Assembly: GCA_023151255.1 (NCBI GenBank)
Contig: JAKLJG010000011.1
Span: 29,881 to 93,880 of the forward strand
DNA from: Cyclobacteriaceae bacterium
GTDB lineage: Bacteria > Bacteroidota > Bacteroidia > Cytophagales > Cyclobacteriaceae
Length of the DNA stretch: 64,000 bases
Direction of reading: 5' to 3'
Shown: positions 54,823-63,669 of the stretch, one piece after another
How positions within the stretch are numbered: position 1 is the first letter of the stretch
How the letters are laid out: every line of letters starts with the position of its first letter
Position numbers and translations under genes: made by a program
Notes under the pieces: model-generated
Told to the model about the DNA's origin: nothing
Database searches by the model: none
What the model saw: the letters and a program-made list of their open reading frames with translations, nothing else

Positions 54823-57170
54823 TGGCTGAAATAATTTTAGATGAGAATACCAGACAAGAAATGCAAAACACCACGCTGGATTTTAAGAGGGTTCTATACC
54901 GTGCACTGCAGTATTGGTACCTCATTCTATTATCCATTTTGGTAGCTGTAAGCATTTCTTTTTTCTATAATCGCTATTCGGTTCCAGTTTATGAAATTAA
55001 CGCTTCCATAATTATTAGAGAGGCCCAGGAACCAAGCGAAGGTAAACTTCTTTACAATAACCCAATTGTCAGCCCTTACCGAAATTACTACAATGAGATT
55101 TATATTATTCGTTCGATCCCGTTAATCGAACGCGTGATTGACAGTCTGAATTTCGGAGTGCTTTTTTACCGACAGGGTAAAGTGCTTACCATAGACGCCT
55201 ATCATCACGTGCCTATTGAGGCTCATGTCATAACTGGCGCAGAAAATGGAACATATACGTTTAATCTTACAATTTTGAATGAACATCAGTTTATACTAGC
55301 GGCTGATGGTACCTTAACATTCCAATTTGGCGACACGGTTACATTCAATAGATTAAAGTTTGTGGTTATCCGGAAAAAAGGACGGGACCTAGAACCATAC
55401 TACAATGATCCTTTTCTTTTAATGATTCGCAACACCACCTCAGCAGCTAGGGGCTACGCCTCACGGCTCGAAGCCAAATGGGCCGAGCAAGGTGCTTCAG
55501 TGGTAAATTTGCGCATTCAAGGGGAGAATCAACAGCGGGAACTGGATTTCATGCGTGAGTTAATTTATGCTTACCAGCGATATGATCTGGAAAAGAAAAA
55601 TCAAACTGCTACCCGTGCAATACAGTTTATCGATCACCAGCTCTCATCCATACGCGATTCGCTTAGGTTCTTTGAAATACAACTTGAAAAATTTAAGGAT
55701 AAGAATGTTGTAACAAATCTGGGAGCAGAGGCGATGCGAATTTTTCAAAAACTGGAAATGCTTGAAACACAGAAGGCGGCTCTTCTTATTAATGAAAATT
55801 ATTACAGGTATTTACGCGATTATCTGACCAAGAGTAATAATCTTGATCAGGTAATCCTGCCATCATCGGTTGGTATCCAGGATCCAATTCTTATTAAGCT
55901 TGTGGACTCAATGATTGATTTACAACTTGAAATTAAGTTATTTGCTGATGCTGACCGTCTGCGTAATCCGCTCATTGCAGATAAACAATCGCAAATTGGT
56001 TCCCTTAAAAGGGATATACTTGAGTCGATCACCTCGCTTGAAGCCACTGACAGGATAAAATTCGACCAACTTAACAGTCAGATAAATGATGCCGAGAAAC
56101 AACTGATCTACCTCCCCGCGGCTGAGCGGCAACTGGTTAGTATACAACGTAATTATACGTTACTTGAAAACTTGTATGTTTTCCTTATGCAGAGAAAGTC
56201 CGAAGCCGAGATATCGAAAGAATCTAATGTGACTGATATTCTGGTGGTAAACGCTCCGCAAGTTAGCGGTCCTATTTCGCCCAAAAAAGTTCAAAATTAT
56301 ACAATTGCTTTTGCTGGAGGGCTTATCCTGCCGTTCGCCTTATTCATTCTTTTTGAATTAATGAACACAAGAATTCAATCAAAGGAAGACATTGAAAAGA
56401 TTACCCATATGCCTTTCATCGGAGGTGTTGGTCATAACACTACCCAAGGCAATCTTATTGTGTATGAGAAGCCTAAGTCGGCTGTTGCTGAATCTTTCAG
56501 GGCTCTTCGTTCCAACATTGGGTATTTTACCGGGTACCAGGATAAAAAAATCATTCTTATCACAAGTTCTATAAGCGGAGAGGGAAAAACCTTTACCTCC
56601 GTTAATCTGGCCACAGTTCTATCTCTTTCAGGAAAGAAGACTGTTATTATTGGTGCGGATATGCGTAAACCACGACTTTACACAGATTTTAATCTCGAAA
56701 ACAACACAGGCCTCAGCAACTACTTGGCCGGTATTGCCAAATTAGAAGAAATTGTGCAACCAACTCCTATTGAAAACCTATATTTACTAAGCAGCGGCCC
56801 AGTGCCACCAAATCCCAGCGAGTTGTTGATGCGCTCAAGGCTAGCCGACCTGTTCAAGGGACTGTTGCAAGAATATGACTATGTAATTATTGACTCACCG
56901 CCAATTAACCTTATTGCCGATGCCTTTGAATTGGCCAAATATGCCCATCATACACTGTATGTAGTGCGCCAGAACTATACCCCGAAGGAAGCGTTGAAAA
57001 TGGTTGCTGATTATTATGGAGACGGACGGTTAAAAAATATCAGTGTTGTTTTAAATGATATATTTAAATCAGGGCTTGGTTATGGCTATGGTTATGGCTA
57101 TGGCTATGGTTATGGGTATACCTACGGTTACTATTACAGCAATAAACAAAGTAATTACTACGAGAACTAA
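54822..57170 (+). CDS. Wzc-like exopolysaccharide tyrosine autokinase
   Basis: The 782-residue co-polymerase has two membrane segments (near 35 and 500) bounding a Wzz/GNVR periplasmic region with coiled coils, then a BY-kinase domain: Walker A in SSISGEGKTFTSVNLA, ADMRKP (Walker A') and VIIDSPP (Walker B). The C-terminus is a Gly-Tyr tail of seven GY units followed by TYGYYY and two more Tyr, the autophosphorylation cluster that controls polymer length. Start overlaps the export gene stop (TGATG). Confidence 0.93.
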   Translation: MAEIILDENTRQEMQNTTLDFKRVLYRALQYWYLILLSILVAVSISFFYNRYSVPVYEINASIIIREAQEPSEGKLLYNNPIVSPYRNYYNEIYIIRSIPLIERVIDSLNFGVLFYRQGKVLTIDAYHHVPIEAHVITGAENGTYTFNLTILNEHQFILAADGTLTFQFGDTVTFNRLKFVVIRKKGRDLEPYYNDPFLLMIRNTTSAARGYASRLEAKWAEQGASVVNLRIQGENQQRELDFMRELIYAYQRYDLEKKNQTATRAIQFIDHQLSSIRDSLRFFEIQLEKFKDKNVVTNLGAEAMRIFQKLEMLETQKAALLINENYYRYLRDYLTKSNNLDQVILPSSVGIQDPILIKLVDSMIDLQLEIKLFADADRLRNPLIADKQSQIGSLKRDILESITSLEATDRIKFDQLNSQINDAEKQLIYLPAAERQLVSIQRNYTLLENLYVFLMQRKSEAEISKESNVTDILVVNAPQVSGPISPKKVQNYTIAFAGGLILPFALFILFELMNTRIQSKEDIEKITHMPFIGGVGHNTTQGNLIVYEKPKSAVAESFRALRSNIGYFTGYQDKKIILITSSISGEGKTFTSVNLATVLSLSGKKTVIIGADMRKPRLYTDFNLENNTGLSNYLAGIAKLEEIVQPTPIENLYLLSSGPVPPNPSELLMRSRLADLFKGLLQEYDYVIIDSPPINLIADAFELAKYAHHTLYVVRQNYTPKEALKMVADYYGDGRLKNISVVLNDIFKSGLGYGYGYGYGYGYGYTYGYYYSNKQSNYYEN
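57078..57119 (+). repeat. Seven-unit GGNTAT hexanucleotide repeat
   Basis: Seven in-frame hexamers (GGTTAT, GGCTAT or GGGTAT) encode the Gly-Tyr tail of the tyrosine kinase. Unit number could change by replication slippage without shifting the frame. Confidence 0.85.
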
Positions 57171-57179
57171 TATTGGCTA

Positions 57180-58010
57180 ATGATTGACTCCTTAATTAAA
57201 CGATACAAAAAACCTGTAAAGAAATTTTATTTACGCTACCGTAAGCCCATTCTTGCACTCTATATTCCTCTTCATAGGATTGGTAACAGTCGGAAATGTT
57301 ATGTTTGTGGTAAAACATTCGGACGATTTACAAAATACAAAGGAGGATCGACATTTTTTCCTGAGTGGATAAGCCGTCTTGAGATGGTTGGTAGTGATGT
57401 GGATAATTTTGGGTGTCCTTACTGCGGTTCATTCGACCGTGAACGCCATCTATTTATGTACTTTGATAGGCTGGACTTGTGGAATCAGATTAAGAATCGT
57501 TACGTCTTGCATTTTGCACCCGAACCTCATCTTTCGAATCGCATAGAAGATGAAGGTCCTGCTTGCTATGTTAAAGCCGATTTGTTTCCTGCCAACGAAA
57601 CAATACGGAAGGAAGATGCTACTCAAATTTCCTTTTTTGATGAAACTTTTGACTTTGTGTTGGCTAATCATATCTTGGAGCATATACCAAATTATAAGAA
57701 AGCCTTGAACGAGATTTGGCGCGTACTTAAACCCGGTGGCACAGCCATTTTGCAGACCCCGTTTTCGAAAGTGTTGAGGAATAACTTTGAAGACGATGGT
57801 ATTAACACACCGGAGTTGCGCACATATTTTTATGCCCAGCACGATCATGTAAGGTTATATGGAGAAACACAATTACTGACATCCTTCCAGGAATCAGGCT
57901 TTAATTTGAGGATTGTCAAGCATTTCGACCTCTTTACTGGTATGGATGCTCATTACTATGGTGTGAATGCAAACGAAGATTTATTGTGGCTAATTAAGCC
58001 TGCAATATAA
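57180..58010 (+). CDS. Class I SAM-dependent methyltransferase with N-terminal zinc-ribbon-like motif
   Basis: The 276-residue protein has two CxxC pairs (CYVCGKTF and CPYCGSFDRE, about residues 38-85) before a Methyltransf_11 fold with LHFAPEPHLSNRI and the FDFVLANHILEHIPNYKKAL segment and LKPGGTAILQTPFS. It probably methylates a sugar or lipid-linked intermediate in the polysaccharide locus. The zinc-binding head suggests specific substrate recognition. DNA from here on is noticeably richer in A+T. Confidence 0.87.
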   Translation: MIDSLIKRYKKPVKKFYLRYRKPILALYIPLHRIGNSRKCYVCGKTFGRFTKYKGGSTFFPEWISRLEMVGSDVDNFGCPYCGSFDRERHLFMYFDRLDLWNQIKNRYVLHFAPEPHLSNRIEDEGPACYVKADLFPANETIRKEDATQISFFDETFDFVLANHILEHIPNYKKALNEIWRVLKPGGTAILQTPFSKVLRNNFEDDGINTPELRTYFYAQHDHVRLYGETQLLTSFQESGFNLRIVKHFDLFTGMDAHYYGVNANEDLLWLIKPAI

Positions 58011-58039
58011 ATCTTACTTATAATTTACAATATAAGTTC

Positions 58040-58726
58040 ATGAATGTTGATGGATTTTTTACGGATATTAAAACTGCAGTTCAACATAATCTTGATCGGG
58101 TAATTTCACTAAGAAGCAGAAGAGCGTTAAAGGACGATCTTAGCTTTGTAACTGATGGCGATTTGCTTATTCAGTCTATTATAATGGATATTATAAAAGC
58201 TGAATCAGAGGTAACCCTTATAACAGAAGAAGCTCAGTCAAGAATGGATCGTGAAAAGGAGAAAGATTTGATTGTTGTGCTTGATCCGATTGACGGAACA
58301 GAAAATTTTACTTCGGGCTTGGCGGAATGGGGAATTTCTATCGCTTGTTTCAAAGATTACCGTCATGTTGGCTCACTTCTGGGATGCCCTGAGATGAATT
58401 TATGGTTGAAATCAGGTGACCAAGTCAATAAATTCAGTTCTAGAATTCGTGGCTTATCGTCATCTGTGACAATGGATGAACTTATTAGAACTACGCAGGG
58501 ACATGAATACCGAATTTTAGGTTGTTGTGTTTATAACATGATTAATGTAATTCGTGGATCGTTTCTATCTTTCGAAAATCCAAAAGGTGCAAATAGTTGG
58601 GATATCTTAGCAGGACTTAATTTAGCATTAGAAAATAATTTAATAGTGGAAGTTGATGACAAGCCGTATACTGGAGAGTATCTTCAGCCAAATAGGAAGT
58701 ACCGATTCCGCGTGGAGCACCGATAA
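58040..58726 (+). CDS. Inositol monophosphatase-family phosphatase
   Basis: The 228-residue protein keeps the IMPase metal site: LITEEAQS, VVLDPIDGTENFTSG and ANSWDILAGLNLALE. It is short for the family. It lies directly before and overlaps a NeuB-like gene. Nonulosonate synthases often make a 9-phosphate that must be removed, so this enzyme may supply that step, though a CysQ-like or inositol role cannot be excluded. It is AT-rich. Confidence 0.8.
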   Translation: MNVDGFFTDIKTAVQHNLDRVISLRSRRALKDDLSFVTDGDLLIQSIIMDIIKAESEVTLITEEAQSRMDREKEKDLIVVLDPIDGTENFTSGLAEWGISIACFKDYRHVGSLLGCPEMNLWLKSGDQVNKFSSRIRGLSSSVTMDELIRTTQGHEYRILGCCVYNMINVIRGSFLSFENPKGANSWDILAGLNLALENNLIVEVDDKPYTGEYLQPNRKYRFRVEHR

Positions 58727-60230
58727 TGTTTTCATAATCGGGAAAGGCCCAAGCATAGACGAACTGGAAGGTTTTGAATTACCGCCCGGTTTAGTTATTA
58801 ACATTAATGATTCAGAAAAGATCATTCAGGGACATATTGGAGTTTTTAGCGCCAATTGGGTTCGGCACAGCCTAAAAGATCGTGGATTCAAGTGTCGTTA
58901 TTACCTGGCAGGAAAACCGCTACCTGCTCAGGTTCCGCACGATTTGACTTTACCAATCCCGCTTGAAATTGATTCAGAAGAATTGATTCTTTATCGTTTT
59001 GGAATGGAGGAATATTACGATGAAGGATTTATCCTGCTTAATGCACTTAAAATATGTCGACAACTTTCTATTCATTTAAAGAAGAAATTGGATGTTTACC
59101 TGTTAGGATTTGATTTCTCAACAGCTAAAGGAGAGGTTAGTAAAAACCTGGGAGTTGATTATGCTAAAGAAGCAGAGCCCGACAGGGAGTTAGTAGTGCA
59201 TTCGCAAGAGTATGATTACCTGCAAATGGTGAAGTTCTTTCAGGATAATCCGGTACTTAATCTATGGCATGTAGGTAACAAGGAATACAGCAAATTAACA
59301 ACAACCCAATTCAGAGAAAAATTCTCCATAAAAGTTCAAATACTTTCGAAAACGGAAATTGAACCGAGGCGCTTACCCGAGAATTCTGTTTTGATTGTCG
59401 CTGAACTAACCAACAATCATCTTGGTGATACCCAGCGATTAATTGAAATGGTTGAACGGGCAAAAGATGCCGGGGCCGACCTGATAAAAATTCAGAAGCG
59501 TGATGTGGATACATTCTATTCGGCTGAGAAATTAAATAGTTATTATTGGTCTCCTTTCGGTAAGACGCTCGGTGATTACCGTAAAGGAGTTGAACTGGAT
59601 GAGGAAAAATTAACAATTCTTGATAAAACCTGCCGGTCATTGAAGATTGACTGGTTCTGCTCGGTGCTTGATTATCCTTCATTTGAAGTAATCAGAAGAT
59701 TTAATCCAAAGTTGATAAAAATTCCCTCAACAATATCTAATCATCGTGATTTTCATCAACAAATTGCCAATGTGTATAAAGGACCTATCGTTATATCGAC
59801 CGGTTATACGGATCAGAGTTATGAAGATTATGTATTAAAAACTTTTGCAAGCAACGAAAAAATTTATCTACTTCATTGCATTTCGGCTTACCCAACCCCT
59901 CTTCACGATTGTAACGTGTCAGTCGTCAGGCACTATGCTGAACTTGCTAAAAAGTACCCAACCCTGATTCCTGGATACTCAAGCCACGATATTGGTTCGT
60001 TTGGTTCTATGTTAGCTGTGGCTAGTGGGGCAAAAATGATTGAAAAGCACGTAAAACTGGGAGATGTTAGCTGGGTTCACTTTGATAAGGTAGCTCTTGA
60101 TCTGAAAACCGATACCTTTAAAAAGTTTGTTACAGACATCCGAAACACAGAACTGGCGCTTGGTTCACCTGTTAAACGTGTGCTTCCCTCCGAACATCAT
60201 AAATATGAGGTGGTAATTCGTAAAGGATAA
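58656..60230 (+). CDS. NeuB-like nonulosonate synthase fused to a DUF115/GT-like N-terminal domain
   Basis: The 524-residue protein has two parts. Residues about 24-225 begin VFIIGKGPSIDEL, resembling DUF115/MAF-type or GT29-like nucleotide-sugar folds. Residues about 240-524 are a NeuB TIM barrel: VLIVAELTNNHLGD, LIKIQKRD, LIKIPSTISNH, IVISTGYTD, LLHCISAYPTP, GYSSHDIGS and MIEKHVKL. The C-terminal antifreeze-like SAF domain usual in NeuB is missing. NeuB condenses PEP with an amino sugar or mannose. The ATG at 58656 lies 71 bp inside the previous gene; no later start retains the first domain. Confidence 0.85.
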   Translation: MTSRILESIFSQIGSTDSAWSTDNVFIIGKGPSIDELEGFELPPGLVININDSEKIIQGHIGVFSANWVRHSLKDRGFKCRYYLAGKPLPAQVPHDLTLPIPLEIDSEELILYRFGMEEYYDEGFILLNALKICRQLSIHLKKKLDVYLLGFDFSTAKGEVSKNLGVDYAKEAEPDRELVVHSQEYDYLQMVKFFQDNPVLNLWHVGNKEYSKLTTTQFREKFSIKVQILSKTEIEPRRLPENSVLIVAELTNNHLGDTQRLIEMVERAKDAGADLIKIQKRDVDTFYSAEKLNSYYWSPFGKTLGDYRKGVELDEEKLTILDKTCRSLKIDWFCSVLDYPSFEVIRRFNPKLIKIPSTISNHRDFHQQIANVYKGPIVISTGYTDQSYEDYVLKTFASNEKIYLLHCISAYPTPLHDCNVSVVRHYAELAKKYPTLIPGYSSHDIGSFGSMLAVASGAKMIEKHVKLGDVSWVHFDKVALDLKTDTFKKFVTDIRNTELALGSPVKRVLPSEHHKYEVVIRKG

Positions 60231-60235
60231 TTAGA

Positions 60236-60907
60236 ATGAAACGAAAAATTAAGGCATTGATTCCGGTTCGCTCAGGCTCGCTGCGTGTTGAAAACAAGAA
60301 TATAAGGCCTTTTTGCGGAAGTACCCTGCTTGAACTCAGGGTAAAGCAATTGCTTTCTTTATCTTTTTTGGATGGCGTTGTTGTAAGCTCTAATGATCCG
60401 GAAATGCTCCAAATGGCCCGATCGATGGGAGCAGAGACTCATCAACGTGATCCCTATTTTGCATCGAATACGGTGTCGATGAGTGAAGTGTACGAGAACA
60501 TGGCATCGGCCATGCAGTGCGATGATATACTTTATGCGCTGGTTACTACACCACTGGTTAAATCCGAATCCTTTAATAAGGCATTTGAACTGTATCATAC
60601 ATTATCGAATGACTATGATTCGATTACCACCGTGGCCGATGTAAAAGAGTTCCTTATACTTAACGGTAAACCACTTAATTATGATGGAAATAAAATACCC
60701 CGTTCCCAAGACTTGCCTGAAATTATGAAGCTTACCTTCTGTATTTCTATTTTACCCAGGAATATAATGATTGAGAAAAGAAGCTGTCTTGGCGTAAGTC
60801 CGTACTTCTTTCGTTTACCACAGGAGGAATCCATTGATATTGACACGCCTTTTGATTTTAAAGTAGCCGAGTTACTTTACGAACATTTGTTTATTAATAA
60901 TCGGTGA
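60236..60907 (+). CDS. CMP-nonulosonate cytidylyltransferase (NeuA-like)
   Basis: The 223-residue nucleotidyltransferase resembles CMP-sialic acid synthetase. The nucleotide-binding opening reads ALIPVRSGSLRVENKN, a variant of the usual PARGGSKGIPxKN. VVVSSNDPEML, MSEVYENMASAM and EESIDIDTPFDFKVAELL are typical. It would activate the product of the NeuB-like enzyme. Followed by the FkbM gene with a 4-bp overlap. Confidence 0.87.
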   Translation: MKRKIKALIPVRSGSLRVENKNIRPFCGSTLLELRVKQLLSLSFLDGVVVSSNDPEMLQMARSMGAETHQRDPYFASNTVSMSEVYENMASAMQCDDILYALVTTPLVKSESFNKAFELYHTLSNDYDSITTVADVKEFLILNGKPLNYDGNKIPRSQDLPEIMKLTFCISILPRNIMIEKRSCLGVSPYFFRLPQEESIDIDTPFDFKVAELLYEHLFINNR

Positions 60908-61680
60908 ATGAATCAGACATGTTGAAGCAAGTCGTTAAGAGTCTTTTTGGTTTCTTCGGATTGGAAATTTCCCGGCTTAATCGTGCGCGGAAGTATTTGC
61001 CTAAACCAACAATTGATAATGTTGAGATTGTAGCCTGCTTATTGACACTTACTGATAAGGAGATCACACTTGTTCAGGTAGGTGCTTGTGATGGTGTTAC
61101 CAGTGATTCTGTTTATCCTTACTTAAAATCAGGCAGAATCCGTGGATACCTTATCGAGCCGTCAACAGTGAATTTTGAGAAGCTTGAGGTATTTTATCAG
61201 GGCATAAATAATGTAACATTGATAAAAGCAGCTATCGCTGAACGTAACGAGAACAGGTTGCTTTATACCATTAAAGATGAAGGACGGTGGCAAAACAATG
61301 GATGGGCTCGTCAGTTAGCCTCCTTTTACAAGGATCATCTCTTAAAACATGGTATTGAAGAGAGTGAAATTCAGGTTGAAAGTACCCCTTGCGTTACGTT
61401 GAAATCAGTTATCGAAAATTATGGAATTGACCATTTAGATATTTTACTTATCGATACTGAGGGATATGACGGTGAGATTGTTAAAATGGCCATGAAGGAT
61501 GGAATTTATCCCCCCTTTATTGTATTCGAAAACGCCCAACTCGTACAAAATTACTCACAGGCACAATTGGACTCATTGTATAACTTACTGGCATCATGCA
61601 ATTATGTATGGACACATGACCGTATAAATACGCTTGCTATTCAGAAGAGTTTTTTTAGGACAATAGACGCAATCAAGTGA
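60904..61680 (+). CDS. FkbM-family methyltransferase
   Basis: The 258-residue enzyme has the FkbM core: LVQVGACDGVTSDSVYPYL, YLIEPSTVNFEKLEVF, LKSVIENYGIDHLDILLIDTEG and GEIVKMAMKDG. FkbM enzymes O-methylate sugars and natural products. GTG start overlaps the cytidylyltransferase stop; an ATG at 60919 is the alternative. It probably decorates the capsule or its sugar. Confidence 0.88.
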   Translation: MNESDMLKQVVKSLFGFFGLEISRLNRARKYLPKPTIDNVEIVACLLTLTDKEITLVQVGACDGVTSDSVYPYLKSGRIRGYLIEPSTVNFEKLEVFYQGINNVTLIKAAIAERNENRLLYTIKDEGRWQNNGWARQLASFYKDHLLKHGIEESEIQVESTPCVTLKSVIENYGIDHLDILLIDTEGYDGEIVKMAMKDGIYPPFIVFENAQLVQNYSQAQLDSLYNLLASCNYVWTHDRINTLAIQKSFFRTIDAIK

Positions 61681-62432
61681 GTATAATGAATTTTATTAGA
61701 AGACTATTCTGTTTTGTTTATGGCCTTTTACTTTTTTTTATGTTTAGGCGGACAATTAATATCGAGAAGTTGTTGTTGGATAAGCGTGTTGCTATTATTG
61801 GCGCTGCAGATTCAGCCTTCCATACGGGTAAAGGTGAATACATTGATGGTTTTGATGTGGTAATCAGGGTGAATAAAGCTCCATTATTGTTAGAGCATGG
61901 TGAATGGAAGAAGGATATTGGTACAAAAACTGACATCTTGTTCCACAGCTTTTACGAAAATGAGAAAAGTGGAGGTGGTCAATTAAACATTACACTCTAT
62001 GATTCATTAAATATCCGGTACCTCGTAAATCCTATAGCCGAATTCAGTGGTTATCGCGTGATCTTTAATTTTTATAAAAAGTATTTATTAACCAGAACCG
62101 TTTTTTCTTTGCCTAGGAAATTATTTAAGAAAATAAAATCAGATTTGGGTACGTATAAGCCTACTATTGGATTTTGCGCCCTTTATGCAGCACTTCATAC
62201 CAATTTTTCCGAATTGTATATTACCGGCTTTACGTTCTTTCGAACTGCTTTCGCAGAGGGATACAGAAATGAAATGAGAGAGCCTGGCCAAGTCAGAGAA
62301 TTTATAAAATCAGCAGGTTTGCATGATCCTGATCTTGAACTTGCAGTATTCAGTGCACTTTTATATAAATATAGATCAAAGCGGATTATACTTGACAGCA
62401 GGCTGGCTACAATCGTGAAAGTTGCAGAGTAA
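61677..62432 (+). CDS. GT29-like sialyltransferase with eukaryote-type sialylmotifs
   Basis: The 251-residue protein starts with a membrane segment (about residues 11-23), as in type II glycosyltransferases. Residues 38-85 match sialylmotif L (AIIGAADS, GEYIDGFDVVIRVNKAP, DIGTKTDILF), residues about 162-186 match motif S (PTIGFCALYAALH, then ELYITGF), and HDPDLE (216-221) gives the H-x4-E of motif VS. These are the marks of family GT29, best known from animal CMP-sialic acid transferases. GTG start overlaps fkbM; ATG 61686 is the alternative. With NeuB-like and NeuA-like neighbours, it probably transfers a CMP-activated sugar. Confidence 0.85.
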   Translation: MSIMNFIRRLFCFVYGLLLFFMFRRTINIEKLLLDKRVAIIGAADSAFHTGKGEYIDGFDVVIRVNKAPLLLEHGEWKKDIGTKTDILFHSFYENEKSGGGQLNITLYDSLNIRYLVNPIAEFSGYRVIFNFYKKYLLTRTVFSLPRKLFKKIKSDLGTYKPTIGFCALYAALHTNFSELYITGFTFFRTAFAEGYRNEMREPGQVREFIKSAGLHDPDLELAVFSALLYKYRSKRIILDSRLATIVKVAE

Positions 62433-62436
62433 TTTT

Positions 62437-63669
62437 GTGAATAAAACTTCAATTTTTATAATTCCACGATTAAGCACAGCTTGGCAAGGTAATGAAGCTG
62501 GATGGATTACATCGTCAGGTTGGGCAGCGGCTGGTGAACAGTTATGGGGTGAGGCTATGGTTGCTACGGTGGATGGGATTTTTAATCCTTCAGAAGTCCG
62601 ATTGTTCCCCAGGGCAACTGACACCTCATTGAATAAGAGGAATCATTCTGTGATCAGAAAATTCCTTCCTGAATTTCTGATTACTGCATATAAAGACTGG
62701 TGTCTTTATCATTCCAAAATGGGAGTCTGGCCAATTGAACACGAAACAGCCTTTTATGGTAAAAAGGTTGTTCTGGTTTGGGAGCGCCATGATTTATTCC
62801 AAGGGCCAGGAAGAAAATTAGCAGATAAATTTAAAGTTCCCCTGGTTATTTCGGTTGAGGCACCTGTGGTTTGGGAAGCCAAAAAATGGGGAGTTAACAG
62901 ACCAGGGTGGGGTAGGTGGCTGGAAAATGAGTTTGAGGCCAAATCGTTGAAAAATGCCGACTTGGTTTCGTGCGTTTCGGAGGAGGTTAAGCAAAAGGTA
63001 ATTCAACTTGGCGTCTCTCCGCAGAAAGCAATTGTGTCACCCAATCGTGTTGATAGCAATCTTTTTCATCCACATGTGGATGGCAGTTTAATTGCTAATA
63101 AGTTTAGCCTGACGAACAAGCGTGTTATTGGGTGGACTGGCAGTTTCCGGCCTTTTCATGGATTAGATATAGTGGTTAAGGCATTTAAGATGCTTAAAAG
63201 CCACTATCACGAAATTGTTTTGGTTCTTGTTGGATCCGGGCAGGAGTATACGCGAATGCAGAAATTGGTTTGTCAGTTGGGGTTGGAAGACTCCGTAATT
63301 TTTACAGGTAAACAGCCCTTTACGCTTATTCCCCAAATAGTAAGTAATTTTTATATCTCGATTGTTAGTGCGTCTTCTGCTGAAGGGTTTCATTATTCTC
63401 CCTTAAAATTAAGAGAGTACCAGGCAGTAGGCAGTGCTGTTATTGCTCCGAAGGCCGGAAACCTTACCAAATTGTTTAGTGAGGGTCGTGATTTGCTTTT
63501 TTATAATGCCGGAGATGAGAATGACCTTGCGGAAAAGATGGCTTTGTTACTGGAGAACAAGGCGCTTCATAGTTCGATTGTTAAAAGAGGCATCCAACTG
63601 ATTGAAGAGGATGGCACCTGGTTGCATGAACTAAAAAGAGTAGCCAAATTGCTCAACATTGAAACATGA
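62437..63669 (+). CDS. GT4-type glycosyltransferase
   Basis: The 410-residue GT-B enzyme has a C-terminal nucleotide-binding half with IGWTGSFRPFHGLD, LVGSGQEY and the E-x7-E motif in AEGFHYSPLKLREYQAVG. It opens NKTSIFIIPRLSTAWQGNEAG. Donor and acceptor are not predictable. The GTG at 62437 is chosen, 4 bp after the previous stop; an overlapping TTG at 62422 is possible. It ends in a 4-bp overlap with the flippase gene. Confidence 0.88.
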   Translation: MNKTSIFIIPRLSTAWQGNEAGWITSSGWAAAGEQLWGEAMVATVDGIFNPSEVRLFPRATDTSLNKRNHSVIRKFLPEFLITAYKDWCLYHSKMGVWPIEHETAFYGKKVVLVWERHDLFQGPGRKLADKFKVPLVISVEAPVVWEAKKWGVNRPGWGRWLENEFEAKSLKNADLVSCVSEEVKQKVIQLGVSPQKAIVSPNRVDSNLFHPHVDGSLIANKFSLTNKRVIGWTGSFRPFHGLDIVVKAFKMLKSHYHEIVLVLVGSGQEYTRMQKLVCQLGLEDSVIFTGKQPFTLIPQIVSNFYISIVSASSAEGFHYSPLKLREYQAVGSAVIAPKAGNLTKLFSEGRDLLFYNAGDENDLAEKMALLLENKALHSSIVKRGIQLIEEDGTWLHELKRVAKLLNIET

